From: Paracoccaceae bacterium
GTDB lineage: Bacteria; Pseudomonadota; Alphaproteobacteria; Rhodobacterales; Rhodobacteraceae
Direction of reading: 5' to 3'
NCBI GenBank assembly: GCA_027489355.1
Contig: JAIXZY010000066.1
Location: forward strand, 186,001 to 250,000
DNA: 64,000 bases
Below the pieces are notes generated by a model. The model saw nothing but the letters and a program-made list of their open reading frames with translations, did no database searches and was not told where the DNA came from. Position numbers and translations under genes: made by a program. Positions 24,391 to 39,483 of the stretch are shown in pieces; the first letter of the stretch is position 1, and the number at the start of each line of letters is the position of its first letter.

Positions 24391-26799
24391 TTGCTGGACA
24401 AACCCGTGACTGATCTGAGCGTGACCCCGAACATCCTGCAGGCAAGCATCCTGCGCCACCTGACCTTCACCGTGGGCAAGGACGCTCCGCACGCCAGCGC
24501 GCATGACTGGCGGATGGCGCTGTCCCACGCGATCCGCGACCAGATCGTCGAGCCGTGGTTCGCTTCGACCCGCCGCACATGGGCCGAGGACAGGAAGCGG
24601 GTCTACTACCTGTCGATGGAGTTCCTGATCGGCCGGCTGCTGGAGGACGCGACGATCAACCTGGGGCTTTACGACATGGCCGCCGAGGCGATGGCGCATT
24701 TCGGTCAGGACATCCGGGCGGTGATCGACGACGAACCCGACGCGGCGCTGGGGAACGGGGGGTTGGGGCGGCTGGCGGCCTGTTTCATGGAGTCGATGGC
24801 GACGCTCGGCTGTCCGGCCTATGGCTACGGCATCCGCTATGAGCATGGGCTGTTCCGCCAGCACTTCGATCACGGCCGCCAGGTCGAGACGCCCGAAAAC
24901 TGGCTGGCGCAGGCCCACCCCTGGGAATTCGCGCGTCCCGAAAGTGCCTATACGATCGGCTTCAAGGGTCATGTAGAGGTGCGTGATGGCCGCGAGGTCT
25001 GGGTGCCGCAGGAAACCGTGACGGCCGAGGCCTTCGATACTCCGGTCATCGGCTGGCAGGGGAAATGGGCCAACACGCTGCGGCTTTGGGGGGCGAAGGG
25101 GACGACGAATTTCGACCTCGAACGCTTCAACCGCGGGGATTACACGGCCGCCGCGGAACCGGAGACCCTGGCACGGACGTTGTCCCGGGTGCTGTATCCG
25201 GATGACACCACCTACCAGGGCAAGGAATTGCGGCTGAAGCAAGAGTTCTTCCTGACCTCGGCCGCCTTGCAGGACATCCTGCGGCGCTACCTGTCGAACC
25301 ATTCCGACCTGCGCGCCCTGCCGCGGCATGTGGCGATCCAGATGAACGACACGCATCCGGCCATCGCGGGGCCGGAGCTAATCCGTTTGCTCTCGGACGA
25401 CCACGGGTTGCCCTTCGACGAGGCGCTGACCATCGCGCGGGCCTGCCTGAGCTATACGAACCACACGCTTCTGCCGGAAGCGCTGGAACGGTGGGCGACG
25501 TTCACCTTTGGCAACGTCCTGCCGCGCCACATGCAGATCGTCGAGAGGATCGACAGCTGGCACCGCCGCGCCTATCCGAACCGGCCGCACTACGTGGGCA
25601 TCGTCAAACACCAGGAAGTGCGGATGGGGGAGCTGGCCTTCATCATGTCGCACAAAGTCAACGGCGTCTCGGCGCTGCATTCGGACCTGGTGAAGAAGAC
25701 GCTGTTCCCCGAGTTGAACGCGCTGCATCCGGGGCGGATCGTCAACCAGACGAACGGGGTGACGCCGCGCCGCTGGCTGCGGATGGCGAACCGTCCGCTG
25801 TCGGCGCTGATCACCGAAAGCATCGGGCCGGGCTGGGAGGCGGACCTTGACCGCCTGCGCGAGCTGGAAGCGCATGTCCCGGACGCGGGCTTCCGCGAGC
25901 GCTTCGCGGCGGCGAAGCGGGTGAACAAGGTGGCGCTGTCGAACTGGATCGGGCGCGAGATGGGCATTTCCGTTTCGCCCGACGCGCTCTTCGACGTGCA
26001 GATCAAGCGCATCCACGAATACAAGCGGCAGCTTCTGAACATCCTGGAGACAATCGCGCACTGGCATCGCGTGCGGTCGAACCCGAAGGGGGGATGGGTT
26101 CCCCGCGTGAAGGTGTTCGGTGGTAAGGCTGCTCCCGGATATGCGGTTGCAAAGGAGATCATCCGTCTTATCAATGATGTGGCGCAGGTTGTGAATGCGG
26201 ACCCGGTGACGGGGGACCTTTTAAAGATCGTCTATCCGCCCAACTACAACGTCACGATGGCCGAGCGGGTGATCCCGGCTGCGGACCTGTCCGAGCAGAT
26301 TTCCACGGCGGGGAAAGAGGCGTCGGGGACGGGCAACATGAAGTTCATGATGAACGGCGCGCCGACCATCGGGACTTTGGACGGTGCGAACGTGGAAATC
26401 CTGCAGGAGGTGGGGGCAGAGAACTTCTTCCTGTTCGGCCTCACCGCCGAGGACGTCGCCAAGCGCCGGGAGGACCCCGATCACGCCAAGAAGGCCATCG
26501 AGGCGAGCCAGCCCTTGATGGACGTGCTGCAGATGATCGCCGAGGGGCGCTTCTCGCCCGACGAACCCGGCCGCTACCACGGCCTGGTCCACCGGGTCTG
26601 GCACCACGACTACTTCCTGGTGGCCGCCGACTTCGCCGCCTACCACGCGGCGCAGGGCGAGGTGGACAAGGCCTATCTCGACACGGACCGCTGGTGGAAA
26701 ATGGCTGCGATGAACACGGCGCGGAGCGGATTCTTCTCCTCTGACCGGACGATCCGCAGCTACATGGAAGATATTTGGCAGGCGACATCCGCGCTCTGA
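24391..26799 (+). CDS. glgP: Glycogen phosphorylase
   Basis: 802 residues from the TTG at 24391, fixed by GAGGAG 6 nt upstream; the open frame reaches much further back through non-coding sequence, and a GTG at 24406 is the only other candidate. It releases glucose-1-phosphate from glycogen. The PLP lysine is about Lys651 in [12 protein letters not shown], within the family signature. The N-terminal [11 protein letters not shown] and [12 protein letters not shown] (phosphate/glucan sites) are intact. First gene of glgP-glgB-glgC-glgA-glgX-pgm. The 237-nt interval before it, shared with the divergent CopZ-like gene, is locally AT-rich (24240-24320) and probably holds the operon promoter, but no clear -35/-10 pair was found. 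Confidence 0.95.
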   Translation: MLDKPVTDLSVTPNILQASILRHLTFTVGKDAPHASAHDWRMALSHAIRDQIVEPWFASTRRTWAEDRKRVYYLSMEFLIGRLLEDATINLGLYDMAAEAMAHFGQDIRAVIDDEPDAALGNGGLGRLAACFMESMATLGCPAYGYGIRYEHGLFRQHFDHGRQVETPENWLAQAHPWEFARPESAYTIGFKGHVEVRDGREVWVPQETVTAEAFDTPVIGWQGKWANTLRLWGAKGTTNFDLERFNRGDYTAAAEPETLARTLSRVLYPDDTTYQGKELRLKQEFFLTSAALQDILRRYLSNHSDLRALPRHVAIQMNDTHPAIAGPELIRLLSDDHGLPFDEALTIARACLSYTNHTLLPEALERWATFTFGNVLPRHMQIVERIDSWHRRAYPNRPHYVGIVKHQEVRMGELAFIMSHKVNGVSALHSDLVKKTLFPELNALHPGRIVNQTNGVTPRRWLRMANRPLSALITESIGPGWEADLDRLRELEAHVPDAGFRERFAAAKRVNKVALSNWIGREMGISVSPDALFDVQIKRIHEYKRQLLNILETIAHWHRVRSNPKGGWVPRVKVFGGKAAPGYAVAKEIIRLINDVAQVVNADPVTGDLLKIVYPPNYNVTMAERVIPAADLSEQISTAGKEASGTGNMKFMMNGAPTIGTLDGANVEILQEVGAENFFLFGLTAEDVAKRREDPDHAKKAIEASQPLMDVLQMIAEGRFSPDEPGRYHGLVHRVWHHDYFLVAADFAAYHAAQGEVDKAYLDTDRWWKMAAMNTARSGFFSSDRTIRSYMEDIWQATSAL

Positions 26800-26819
26800 C
26801 ACCCCACGGGAGGGGAAGC

Positions 26820-28991
26820 ATGGCCGAGACGACACTCGACAGGGGCGCGGCCGAGGCGATTGCCGGGGGCTGGCATGGTGATCCGTTCGGGGTGCTGGGG
26901 CTGCACAAGGCGGGCAAGGGCTGGGAAGTCCGCGCCTTCGTGCCGGGGGCGGATCGGCTGTGGGTGGTCTCGGGCAAGACCGAGGTCGAGGCGGTGCCCT
27001 ATCCCGGCCTGCCGGGCCTCTTCACGCACCAGATGGCTCGGAAGGCGAACTACAAGTTTCGCGCGGAAGGGCATGGAAATACTTGGGAATTCGAGGATCC
27101 CTATCGCTTCGGTCCGGTCTTGGGTGAGGTGGACGAATACTTGCTGGGCGAGGGCAGCCACCGGCGCCTGTGGCAGGCGCTTGGCGCGCATGTGATGACC
27201 CATGAGGGCGTCGCGGGGGTGCATTTCGCCGTCTGGGCTCCGAATGCGGAACGGGTCTCGGTCGTGGGCGACTTCAACGTCTGGGACGGCCGCCGCAACC
27301 CCATGCGTCGCCGGGGCGGGACGGGTGTCTGGGAAATCTTCATTCCGGGCCTGGGCGAGGGTACGACCTACAAGTACGAGATCAAGGGACCGGGCGGACA
27401 GGTGTTGCCGCTGAAGGCCGATCCGGTCGGTTTCGGGTCTGAACATCCGCCCGCAAATGCCTCTGTTGTCAGGACAATCCGCGGCGACTGGCATGACGGT
27501 GACTGGATGCAGGGCCGCGCGGCGCGCCATACCATCGACGCGCCGATCAGCGTCTACGAGGTGCATCTGGGCTCGTGGCGGCGCGCGCCGGGCGACCGGA
27601 TGCTGAGCTACCTGGAACTGGCCGAGCAGCTCGTGGACTATGCGGCCGACATGGGCTTTACCCATATCGAATGCCTGCCCGTCAGCGAGTATCCTTTCGA
27701 CGGCTCCTGGGGTTATCAGCCGGTGGGCATGTTCGCGCCGACAATCCGGCACGGCACGCCGTCGGAATTCCGCGCCTTCGTCGATGCGGCGCACCGCAAG
27801 GGGCTGGGGGTGATCCTGGACTGGGTGCCGGGGCTTTTCCCGACCGACGCGGATGGCTTGGGACGCTTCGGCGGCACCGCGCTTTATGAACACGCCGACC
27901 CGCGCGAGGGGTTCCACCAGGACTGGAACACGCTGATCTACAACTACGGCCGCGTCGAGGTGAAGAATTACCTTGTCAGCAACGCCTTGTATTGGCTGGA
28001 GGAATACCACGTCGACGGGTTGCGGGTCGATGCGGTGGCGTCGATGCTCTACCGGGATTACAGCCGCAAGCAGGGTGAGTGGATCCCGAACAAGGACGGC
28101 GGCCGGGAGAACTATGAGGCGATCGACGTCCTGCGGTCGATGAACATCACGGCCTATGGCGAAGTGCCCGGGATCATGACAGTGGCCGAGGAATCGACGG
28201 CCTTTCCGGGGGTGAGCCGACCGGCGAACTGGGGCGGCCTTGGCTTCGGGTTCAAGTGGAACATGGGCTGGATGAACGACACCCTGTCCTACATGCAGAA
28301 GGACCCGGTCTACCGGAAGTATCACCACGGCCAGATGACCTTCGGCCTCGTCTACGCCTGGTCGGAGAACTACATCCTGCCGATTTCCCATGACGAGGTT
28401 GTGCACGGGAAAGGGTCGATGCTGTCGAAGATGCCCGGCACCGCGTGGGAAAAATTCGCCAACCTGCGCGCCTATTACGGGTTCATGTGGGCGCATCCGG
28501 GCAAGAAGCTTCTGTTCATGGGGCAGGAGTTCGCGCAAGGCGCCGAGTGGAACCACAACCAGAGCCTCGACTGGCATCAGCTTGATATCCCTGAACATAA
28601 GGGCATGCAGCGCCTGGTCCGCGACCTGAACCGGGTCTACCGGGAAACGCGGGCTTTGCATGTCAATGACACGAGGCCCGAAGGGTTCGCCTGGATCGAG
28701 TCGAACGATGCCGAGGCCGGAGTCTTCGCCTGGGTCCGCAAGGGCGATGCCTCTGACAAGCAGGTCGTGGCCGTGGTCAACGTGACACCCATCGAGCGGC
28801 AGTATCGCCTGGGCCTGCCGGTGGCAGGCAAGTGGCGTGAGATCCTGAACACCGACGCCGAGATCTACGGCGGGGGCAACCGTGGCAACCTGGGAGGCGT
28901 AGCCACGGAGAAGACCCCCTGGCACGGGCAGGTGCAATCGGCGCTTGTCACGCTGCCGCCCTTGTCGGCAGTCTATCTGCAACAGGACTAA
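26820..28991 (+). CDS. glgB: 1,4-alpha-glucan branching enzyme
   Basis: 723 residues (E. coli GlgB 728), ATG after GGGAGGGG. N-terminal carbohydrate-binding module (about 1-110), then CBM48 and the GH13 barrel. Catalytic triad by alignment to the family: nucleophile Asp404 ([11 protein letters not shown]), acid/base Glu457 (TVAEEST), stabiliser Asp525 (ISHDEVVH). It transfers alpha-1,4 chains to alpha-1,6 branch points. 20 nt after glgP. Confidence 0.96.
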   Translation: MAETTLDRGAAEAIAGGWHGDPFGVLGLHKAGKGWEVRAFVPGADRLWVVSGKTEVEAVPYPGLPGLFTHQMARKANYKFRAEGHGNTWEFEDPYRFGPVLGEVDEYLLGEGSHRRLWQALGAHVMTHEGVAGVHFAVWAPNAERVSVVGDFNVWDGRRNPMRRRGGTGVWEIFIPGLGEGTTYKYEIKGPGGQVLPLKADPVGFGSEHPPANASVVRTIRGDWHDGDWMQGRAARHTIDAPISVYEVHLGSWRRAPGDRMLSYLELAEQLVDYAADMGFTHIECLPVSEYPFDGSWGYQPVGMFAPTIRHGTPSEFRAFVDAAHRKGLGVILDWVPGLFPTDADGLGRFGGTALYEHADPREGFHQDWNTLIYNYGRVEVKNYLVSNALYWLEEYHVDGLRVDAVASMLYRDYSRKQGEWIPNKDGGRENYEAIDVLRSMNITAYGEVPGIMTVAEESTAFPGVSRPANWGGLGFGFKWNMGWMNDTLSYMQKDPVYRKYHHGQMTFGLVYAWSENYILPISHDEVVHGKGSMLSKMPGTAWEKFANLRAYYGFMWAHPGKKLLFMGQEFAQGAEWNHNQSLDWHQLDIPEHKGMQRLVRDLNRVYRETRALHVNDTRPEGFAWIESNDAEAGVFAWVRKGDASDKQVVAVVNVTPIERQYRLGLPVAGKWREILNTDAEIYGGGNRGNLGGVATEKTPWHGQVQSALVTLPPLSAVYLQQD

Positions 28992-29028
28992 GACCGGCGG
29001 GGCAAACCGCCAAAGGGGAGGGAAGAGG

Positions 29029-30300
29029 ATGCAACCAAGACCGAACCAGCGTCTGTCGTCTCAGGCCATGGCCTTCGTGCTGGCAGGCGGGCGCGGCAGC
29101 CGGTTGAAAGAGCTGACCGACCGCCGGGCGAAACCGGCGGTCTACTTCGGCGGAAAGACCAGGATCATCGACTTTGCGCTGTCGAATGCGCTGAACTCGG
29201 GCATCCGCAAGATGGCGATCGCCACGCAGTACAAGGCGCATTCCCTTATCCGCCACGTCCAGCGGGGCTGGGGCTTCTTCCGGGCCGAGCGGAACGAATA
29301 CCTGGACATCCTGCCCGCCAGCCAGCGGATGGATGAGGTCAACTGGTACCGCGGCACGGCCGATGCCATCGCGCAGAACATCGACATCATCGACAGCTAC
29401 AACGTCAAATACGTGATCGTGCTGGCGGGCGACCACATCTACAAGATGGATTACGAGGTCATGCTGCGCCAGCATGTCGAGCAGGCGGCCGACGTCACCA
29501 TCGGTTGCCTGACCGTGCCGCGGGCCGAGGCCTCGGCCTTCGGGGTGATGCATGTCGACCAGACCATGCGGATCACCGACTTCCTGGAAAAACCGAAGGA
29601 TCCCCCGTCGATTCCGGGCGACCCGGATCATGCCCTGGCCAGCATGGGCATCTATGTCTTCGATTGGGCCTTCCTGCGCGACCTTCTGATCCGCGACATG
29701 CAGGATGACACTTCGACCCACGATTTCGGCTTCGATCTGATCCCGGCCATCGTGAAGAACGGGAAGGCCGTGGCGCACAAGTTCGCCGACAGCTGCGTGA
29801 TGAGCGGGCTGGAGACGGAACCCTACTGGCGGGACGTGGGGACCATTGACGCCTTCTGGCAGGCGAACATCGACCTGACGGATTTCATCCCAAAACTCGA
29901 CATCTACGACCGCGCCTGGCCGATCTGGACCTATGCCGAGATCGTGCCGCCAGCGAAGTTCATCCATGACGAGGACGGGCGGCGGGGGTCTGCCGTGTCG
30001 TCGCTGGTCAGCGGGGATTGCATCGTGTCGGGGTCCTCGGTGTCGAACAGCCTTCTCTTTACCGGTGTCCGGACGCACAGTTTCTCCAGCCTGGAATACG
30101 TGGTTGCGCTGCCGCAGGTCTGCGTTAACCGCAAGGCGCGGCTGAAGAACTGCGTGATCGACCGGGGCGTGGTGATCCCCGAAGGCCTGGTGATCGGCGA
30201 GGACCCTGAGGCGGATGCCAAGTGGTTCCGCCGGACCGACAGCGGGATCGTGCTGATCACGCAGGACATGCTGGACGCCCGGGCCAAGGCCTCGGGCTGA
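29029..30300 (+). CDS. glgC: Glucose-1-phosphate adenylyltransferase (ADP-glucose pyrophosphorylase)
   Basis: 423 residues, ATG with GGGAGGGAAGAG upstream. N-terminal nucleotidyltransferase motif [13 protein letters not shown] at about 18-30 and the catalytic region [15 protein letters not shown]-terminal left-handed beta-helix (from about residue 310) holds the allosteric sites. [16 protein letters not shown] segments match the bacterial enzyme. It makes ADP-glucose for GlgA and is the committed, usually fructose-6-P/pyruvate-regulated step in photosynthetic and related alphaproteobacteria. Which effector acts here is not visible. Confidence 0.96.
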   Translation: MQPRPNQRLSSQAMAFVLAGGRGSRLKELTDRRAKPAVYFGGKTRIIDFALSNALNSGIRKMAIATQYKAHSLIRHVQRGWGFFRAERNEYLDILPASQRMDEVNWYRGTADAIAQNIDIIDSYNVKYVIVLAGDHIYKMDYEVMLRQHVEQAADVTIGCLTVPRAEASAFGVMHVDQTMRITDFLEKPKDPPSIPGDPDHALASMGIYVFDWAFLRDLLIRDMQDDTSTHDFGFDLIPAIVKNGKAVAHKFADSCVMSGLETEPYWRDVGTIDAFWQANIDLTDFIPKLDIYDRAWPIWTYAEIVPPAKFIHDEDGRRGSAVSSLVSGDCIVSGSSVSNSLLFTGVRTHSFSSLEYVVALPQVCVNRKARLKNCVIDRGVVIPEGLVIGEDPEADAKWFRRTDSGIVLITQDMLDARAKASG

Positions 30301-30360
30301 CTGGACCTTGCCGGGGGGCTACGTTAACTCCGGGCGGGAAGTGACGGAAAGGCAAGGCGA

Positions 30361-31778
30361 ATGGGCAGAGTGCTGTCGGTGGCCTCGGAATGTGTGCCTC
30401 TTGTGAAGACCGGGGGCCTCGCCGATGTGGTGGGCGCGCTGCCCGCGGCGCTGCGCCCGACCGGCTGGGACATGCGGGTGCTGCTGCCGGCCTACCGGGC
30501 CTTGCGGGCGCGGGCGAAGGACTGGCCGGTGGTCTGGGAGGAGCCGGATCTTTGGGGCGGGACGGGCCGCGTGCTGGCGGGCGAGGAGGCGGGGGTGCCG
30601 CTTCTGCTGCTGGATGCGCCGCATCTTTATGACCGCGAGGGCGGGCCCTATTCTGGGCCGCAAGGCGAGCATCCCGACAACGCGATCCGGTTTGCCGCCT
30701 TGTCCTGGGTGGGCGCGCGCATCGCCCGCGAGGGCCTGGAGGGGTGGAAGCCCGACGTCCTGCATGCGCATGACTGGCAGGCGGGGCTGGCCCCGGCCTA
30801 TCTGGCCTACAACGGCAACGGCGGATGCAAATCTGTCGTCACCATCCACAATATCGCCTTCCAGGGCTGGGCTCCGGGTCACATGCTGGGGGTGCTGCGC
30901 CTGCCGGGTCATGCGTTCCATGCCGACGCGCTGGAGTATTACGGCGGGATTTCCAGCCTGAAGGCGGCGCTGGTTACGGCGGACTGGATCACCACCGTCT
31001 CGCCCAGCTATGCGGCCGAGATCATGCGCGAAGAGTTCGGGATGGGTCTGCAAGGCGTGATCGCGAACCGGGCATCGGTCGTCTCGGGCATCCTGAACGG
31101 GGTCGATACCTCGGCCTGGAATCCGGGGGCCGAGGATCTGCCGTTCGGACCGAAGACGATGGCGGGCAAGGCGGCCTCGCGCGCGCGGATCTGCGAGGAG
31201 TTCGGGCTGGAGGTTCCGGGGCCACTGGCCATCGTCGTCAGCCGGTTGACCGACCAGAAGGGGATCGACCTGCTGCCGGCGGTGATCCCGGATTTCATCC
31301 TGGGTGGCGGTGGGCTGATCGTGCTTGGCTCGGGCGATCCGGGGATGGAGGCGCAGATGCGCCACCTGGCCGACCGCTTCCCGGGGCGGGTGGCGGTACG
31401 GATCGGCTATGACGAGGGGCTGAGCCACCGGCTGTTCGCGGGCGCCGATTCCGTGCTGGTGCCCAGCCGGTTCGAGCCTTGCGGGCTGACGCAGATGTAC
31501 GGCCTGCGCTACGGGACCTTGCCCGTGGTCAGTATGGTGGGCGGGCTGGCCGATACGGTGATCGGGGCGAATCCGGCTACGCTGGCTGCGGGGGCGGCGA
31601 CGGGGGTGTCGTTCCACCCGGTCGATGCGCTGGCGTTCGGGCGGGCGCTGGGACAGCTGCTGGACCTTTACCGCCAGCCGAAGCTTTGGGCGAAGCTGCG
31701 GTCGAATGCGATGGCGCATCCGGTGGGGTGGGAAACCAGTGCCGCTGCCTATGCCAGCCTTTACGAAAGGCTGACCGC

Positions 31779-31782
<4 letters not shown>
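30361..31782 (+). CDS. glgA: Glycogen synthase (ADP-glucose)
   Basis: 473 residues, GT5 family with GT-B fold. The ADP-glucose-binding KTGGLADV (Lys16) is near the N-terminus; HDWQAG and TIHNIAFQG follow; the C-terminal domain carries SRFEPCGLTQMYGLRYG with the catalytic Glu. It extends alpha-1,4-glucan chains. The stop overlaps the glgX start by 3 nt, indicating translational coupling. Confidence 0.96.
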
Positions 31783-36320
<4,538 letters not shown>

Positions 36321-36324
<4 letters not shown>

Positions 36325-37238
36325 GGCTTGCCTGCAGCGGGGTTGTCCGGCGGCAGGATCACCTGCAACTGGTGGTCCGCGATCCTGATCCTCAGGGGCA
36401 GGCGCATTTTCAGCTTTTCGCCGTCAAGCGCGACCGAAATCCGCCGGCGGCCGGGAACCGCGACGGCGATCTGTTGCGGAGTCGAGACGATCACGTCCCT
36501 GCCGTGGTCGACCTTGCGCCGCACCAGCTTCCAGGCCAGGCGCAGGAAGCCGAGCCGCGTCTGCTGTGGCGCCAGGAACAGGACGAAGCGGTCATCCGAG
36601 ATCGCCTGCGCGCCTTCCAGGCCGAACTGGTCCAACTGGTAGGCTGACCGGGCCACGAAGACCATCGGGGTGCGGATGCGGTGCTGTGTTTCGTCCTGTT
36701 GCAGTACCATGCGGTAGGGCCGCTGAAAGCGCAGGATCGTGCGCAGCGAGGCGATATGGGCAAGGATGCGATAGCGGCCGAAGCGGGCATAGGTCGCTTC
36801 GCGTTCTTCCAGAATGGCTGGGTAGAGACCGATCGAGACATTGTTCAGGAACACGCGGCCGTTCAGGGTGCCGACGGCGATATCGTGGGGCGCGCCCTGC
36901 AGGATGGCACGGGCCGCCCCCTCGGGATCCTCGGGCATCCCAAGGCCGCGGGCGAAATAATTGAAGGTGCCAAGCGGCAGGACGCCCAGGGCGGTCCGGG
37001 TTCCGGAAAGGGCGTGGGCGACTCCGGCGACCGTACCGTCTCCGCCCGCTGCGACGACGATGCGGAACCCGTCGCGGATGGCGCGTGTCGCCTCGCCCGC
37101 TGGGTCTCCCGAGAAGGACCGCAGTTCGGCTCGGGTGCCGAAGACCGCGAGGGCACGATCCACCGCTCCTGGATTGCGCTGCGCCGTACCCGACCGCGGG
37201 TTCGCCAGAACGCAGATATCCGCAACACCGTCCGGCAT
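36321..37238 (-). CDS. Diacylglycerol kinase catalytic domain family lipid kinase
   Basis: 305 residues. The N-terminal nucleotide-binding domain has NPRSGT (about 14-19) and AAGGDGTVAGVAHAL (about 63-77), with LGVLPLGTFNYFARGLG, the DAGK_cat signature. The C-terminal beta-sandwich domain follows. Relatives such as YegS and DgkB phosphorylate diacylglycerol or other lipids; undecaprenol or ceramide are other options. Soluble, membrane-associated. Middle gene of a three-gene minus-strand set (transglycosylase 27 nt upstream, phosphoesterase overlapping downstream). Confidence 0.88.
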
Positions 37239-37265
37239 GAGTGCACCCCGCTGATCCCGAAGGAT

Positions 37266-37721
37266 CTAGGTGCGCAGGCCGGTCTCTTCCAGAAGGCCCA
37301 TGCGCTTGGCCTCGTAATAGTACCCCTTGGAGTACCACATCACTGCGCGATCCTGTGACCCGCGCGAGACAAGCCAGGCGCCGCGCAGGTACTTTCCGGC
37401 GTACATGAGGTTCGTTTCCGCATCGAGCAGCCCCTCGGGCGGACCCTGATATCCCATCGTCCGCGCGGTCTGCGGCATGATCTGCATCAGCCCGTAGTAG
37501 GGACCGTTTCGTGCGCCGGGGTTGTAGCCGCTTTCGCGCTGTATCACCCGGTGGAGCAGGCTTTCCGGAATGTCGTGGATGCCGGCATATTTCCGCACCA
37601 GCGCATTCATTTCGGGACTGGCGCCGGGGGCGAGGGAGGCGCGGCTGGCGGGTTCGGGCTTGCGCCCGCAGGCGGCGAGGGCGATGGCCCCCAGGATGAG
37701 ACCACGGCGGGAAAAGGTCAT
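37266..37721 (-). CDS. Lytic transglycosylase (SLT domain) lipoprotein
   Basis: 151 residues. N-terminus MTFSRRGLILGAIALAAC has a basic start, a hydrophobic run and a lipobox Cys at about 18. A compact SLT domain follows: catalytic Glu in VIQRESGYNP (about 64), then GPYYGLMQIMPQTARTMG and NLMYAGKYLRG. It would cleave peptidoglycan glycan strands to 1,6-anhydroMurNAc at the envelope. It is shorter than Slt70 or MltC and consists of little more than the catalytic domain. Confidence 0.9.
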   Translation of the reverse strand: MTFSRRGLILGAIALAACGRKPEPASRASLAPGASPEMNALVRKYAGIHDIPESLLHRVIQRESGYNPGARNGPYYGLMQIMPQTARTMGYQGPPEGLLDAETNLMYAGKYLRGAWLVSRGSQDRAVMWYSKGYYYEAKRMGLLEETGLRT

Positions 37722-37911
37722 GGGCAGGCTCCGGTTCAGGCCTGCCGAGGGTTAGCGGGGCAGGGCACGCGATGCAACCCTGGGGGAGCCGCGCTGGCAG
37801 GATGCGGCTGGGACCCCGGGCGCGCCCCCTGCGATGCCCGCGTCATTTCCGCGTTACCTGGCCGGTGTAGGCAGCCCTTGGTCACCCTTTCGGCACTCTG
37901 GCGCTTGGGGG

Positions 37912-37939
37912 TTGCCTTGGGCGGAACGCCAGATATAGT
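37912..37939 (+). promoter_or_regulatory. Promoter of the HNH gene
   Basis: -35 TTGCCT (37912-37917), 16-nt spacer, -10 TATAGT (37934-37939). The resulting leader of about 68 nt contains a hairpin in which GGGCGGG (37952-37958) pairs with CCCGCCC (37963-37969). Confidence 0.5.
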
Positions 37940-38013
37940 TTTCAGTCATCGGGGCGGGACTCCCCGCCCTGTGGCCGAACGGTCGACGGGCGAAGCGCGG
38001 AGTCTTGGACGGA

Positions 38014-38598
38014 ATGGACGGCGATTTCAGAACCCAGTTCGTGCGCGATCCCGCGGCGCTGAAGCACTTTCCGGCTCTGGTGCTGAACGCGGATTATCGC
38101 CCGCTGAGCTACTACCCTCTCAGTCTCTGGCCCTGGCAGGAGGCGATCAAGGCCGCCTTCCTGGACAGGGTGCAGATCGTCGCCGAATACGACCAGATCG
38201 TGCGAAGCCAGCGGCAGGAGTTCAGGATACCTTCCGTCGTCGTGCTGAAAGAATTCGTGAGACCCCAGAAGCGCGTGGCCTTCACGCGCTTCAATCTTTT
38301 TCTGCGGGACGAGTTCTGCTGCCAGTATTGCGGTGCGAAGGGCGATCTGACCTTCGACCACGTGCTGCCCCGGTCAAAGGGCGGCATCACCAGCTGGGAG
38401 AACGTGGTCGCGGCCTGTTCGCCCTGCAACCTGCGAAAGGGGTCGCGGACGCTGAAACAGTCGGGCCTGTCGCTGCGCCGCCCCCCGCGCGCGCCGACCG
38501 CCGAGGAGATGCAGGCCCACGGTCGCCGCTTCCCGCCGAACCACCTGCACGAGAGCTGGATGGACTATCTGTACTGGGATGCCGAACTCGAGGCCTGA
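38014..38598 (+). CDS. HNH endonuclease domain protein
   Basis: 194 residues from the ATG at 38014; a TTG three codons upstream is too close to GGAG. The HNH zinc-finger module is at about 105-150: CQYCG, LTFDHVLPRSKGG (the HNH His), SWENVVAACSPCNLRKG. An N-terminal part of about 90 residues (VLNADYRPLSYYPLSLWPWQEA) is typical of this conserved, apparently housekeeping HNH family in alphaproteobacteria and actinobacteria. It is not linked to a restriction or phage module here. The enzyme probably nicks DNA; its biological role is not established. Confidence 0.88.
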   Translation: MDGDFRTQFVRDPAALKHFPALVLNADYRPLSYYPLSLWPWQEAIKAAFLDRVQIVAEYDQIVRSQRQEFRIPSVVVLKEFVRPQKRVAFTRFNLFLRDEFCCQYCGAKGDLTFDHVLPRSKGGITSWENVVAACSPCNLRKGSRTLKQSGLSLRRPPRAPTAEEMQAHGRRFPPNHLHESWMDYLYWDAELEA

Positions 38599-38611
38599 GA
38601 GGTCGCTTCAA

Positions 38612-38642
38612 GCCGTTACAGTGCCGTTACAAAAGCTTCACA
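38612..38642. promoter_or_regulatory. Three 11-bp-spaced direct repeats upstream of mgtC (Pho-box-like)
   Basis: GCCGTTACA at 38612-38620 and again at 38623-38631, then a degenerate AGCTTCACA at 38634-38642, all with an 11-bp period. Read on the minus strand they are TGTAAC/TGTAAC/TGTGAA. That layout resembles PhoB boxes (TGTCAT-N5-TGTCAT). They lie 49 nt before the MgtC-family start codon. Confidence 0.45.
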
Positions 38643-38690
38643 AAGCGGAACCGGAGTGTTCTTCTGCGCCTTTCTCTGGGGAGGTGCAGG

Positions 38691-39389
38691 ATGTTCGCGG
38701 GACTGGAAGCAGCGGCGGTGAACCTTGGTGTGGCGCTTGGCTGCGGCGCGTTGATCGGTTCGGAACGTCAGGTGCGGCAGCGGATGGCGGGCCTGCGGAC
38801 CAATGCGCTGGTGGCGCTGGGGGCAGCAAGTTTCGTGATCTTCTCGGGCCTTTATCCCGACGAGGTCAGCCCGACGCGGGTGGCCGCCCAGATCGTATCC
38901 GGCATTGGCTTCCTGGGCGCCGGGATCATCTTCCGCGACGGGTTCAACGTCCACGGGTTGAACACGGCGGCGACCCTGTGGTGCTCGGCCGGCGTGGGGA
39001 TGATGGCGGGACACGGCGCCTGGGAACATGCGCTGCTGCTGACGGCGATGGTGGTCTTCGTGAATCTCGGCCTGCGACCGCTGGTCAAGCTTCTGAAACG
39101 TTACACCCGCGCCGGCGTGCCGGTGATGAAAGCCTACCGCGTGCAGGTGACCGTAGATCCCGCCCAGGAGGCCCAGGTGCGCAGTCTGATGTTGCGGACG
39201 CTGTCGCTGGGTGGCCTGCATATTTCGGAGATCGGTGTTTCCAGTGCGGACGAGGGCGCGCGGCTGGACCTTGCAGCGACCGTGACCGCAGAGCTGGTGG
39301 GCGAGGTGGCGCTGGAACAGGCGGTGCAGCGTCTTGCCGCGGAACCGGGCCTTCTGCGCGTCCGATGGGAGCCGTTGGAGGAGGGCTGA
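38691..39389 (+). CDS. MgtC/SapB family membrane protein
   Basis: 232 residues from the ATG at 38691 (GGGGAGG upstream). The N-terminal membrane domain of four to five helices carries the family signature: CGALIGSERQVRQRMAGLRTNALVALGAA, with conserved Arg/Glu at about 25-36, GIGFLGAGIIFRDG at about 71-84, and NTAATLWCSAGVGMMAG. A cytoplasmic ACT-like C-terminal domain (about 150-225) follows. MgtC proteins modulate F1Fo-ATPase, magnesium homeostasis and phosphate uptake, often during Mg or phosphate stress. The 11-bp repeats just upstream fit phosphate control. Monocistronic. Confidence 0.9.
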   Translation: MFAGLEAAAVNLGVALGCGALIGSERQVRQRMAGLRTNALVALGAASFVIFSGLYPDEVSPTRVAAQIVSGIGFLGAGIIFRDGFNVHGLNTAATLWCSAGVGMMAGHGAWEHALLLTAMVVFVNLGLRPLVKLLKRYTRAGVPVMKAYRVQVTVDPAQEAQVRSLMLRTLSLGGLHISEIGVSSADEGARLDLAATVTAELVGEVALEQAVQRLAAEPGLLRVRWEPLEEG

Positions 39390-39449
39390 GGTTCCCCCCC
39401 GCGTCGAGCGATGCTAGACAGGACCGGGTGAAGGCTGTAGAAGGCGGCC

Positions 39450-39461
39450 GTTAGCGCTAAC
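39450..39461. promoter_or_regulatory. 12-bp palindrome, LacI-family-type operator of zwf-pgl-pgi
   Basis: GTTAGCGCTAAC is a perfect palindrome with the central GCGC/CG typical of LacI/GalR-family sites. It ends 22 nt before the zwf start, between the ribosome site (GCAGGAGA) and the likely promoter. A repressor here could shut the glucose-6-phosphate pathway genes. Confidence 0.5.
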
Positions 39462-39483
39462 AGCGCCCTCGCAGGAGACGGTC

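Noticed and set aside
26760-28982. Long open frame (740 codons) antisense to glgB
   Set aside because: Mirror of the glgB codon pattern; the plus-strand frame has an intact GH13 catalytic triad.
38014-38598. HNH protein as part of a restriction or anti-phage system
   Set aside because: No methylase, helicase or other defence gene is adjacent, and the family is common as a single conserved gene.
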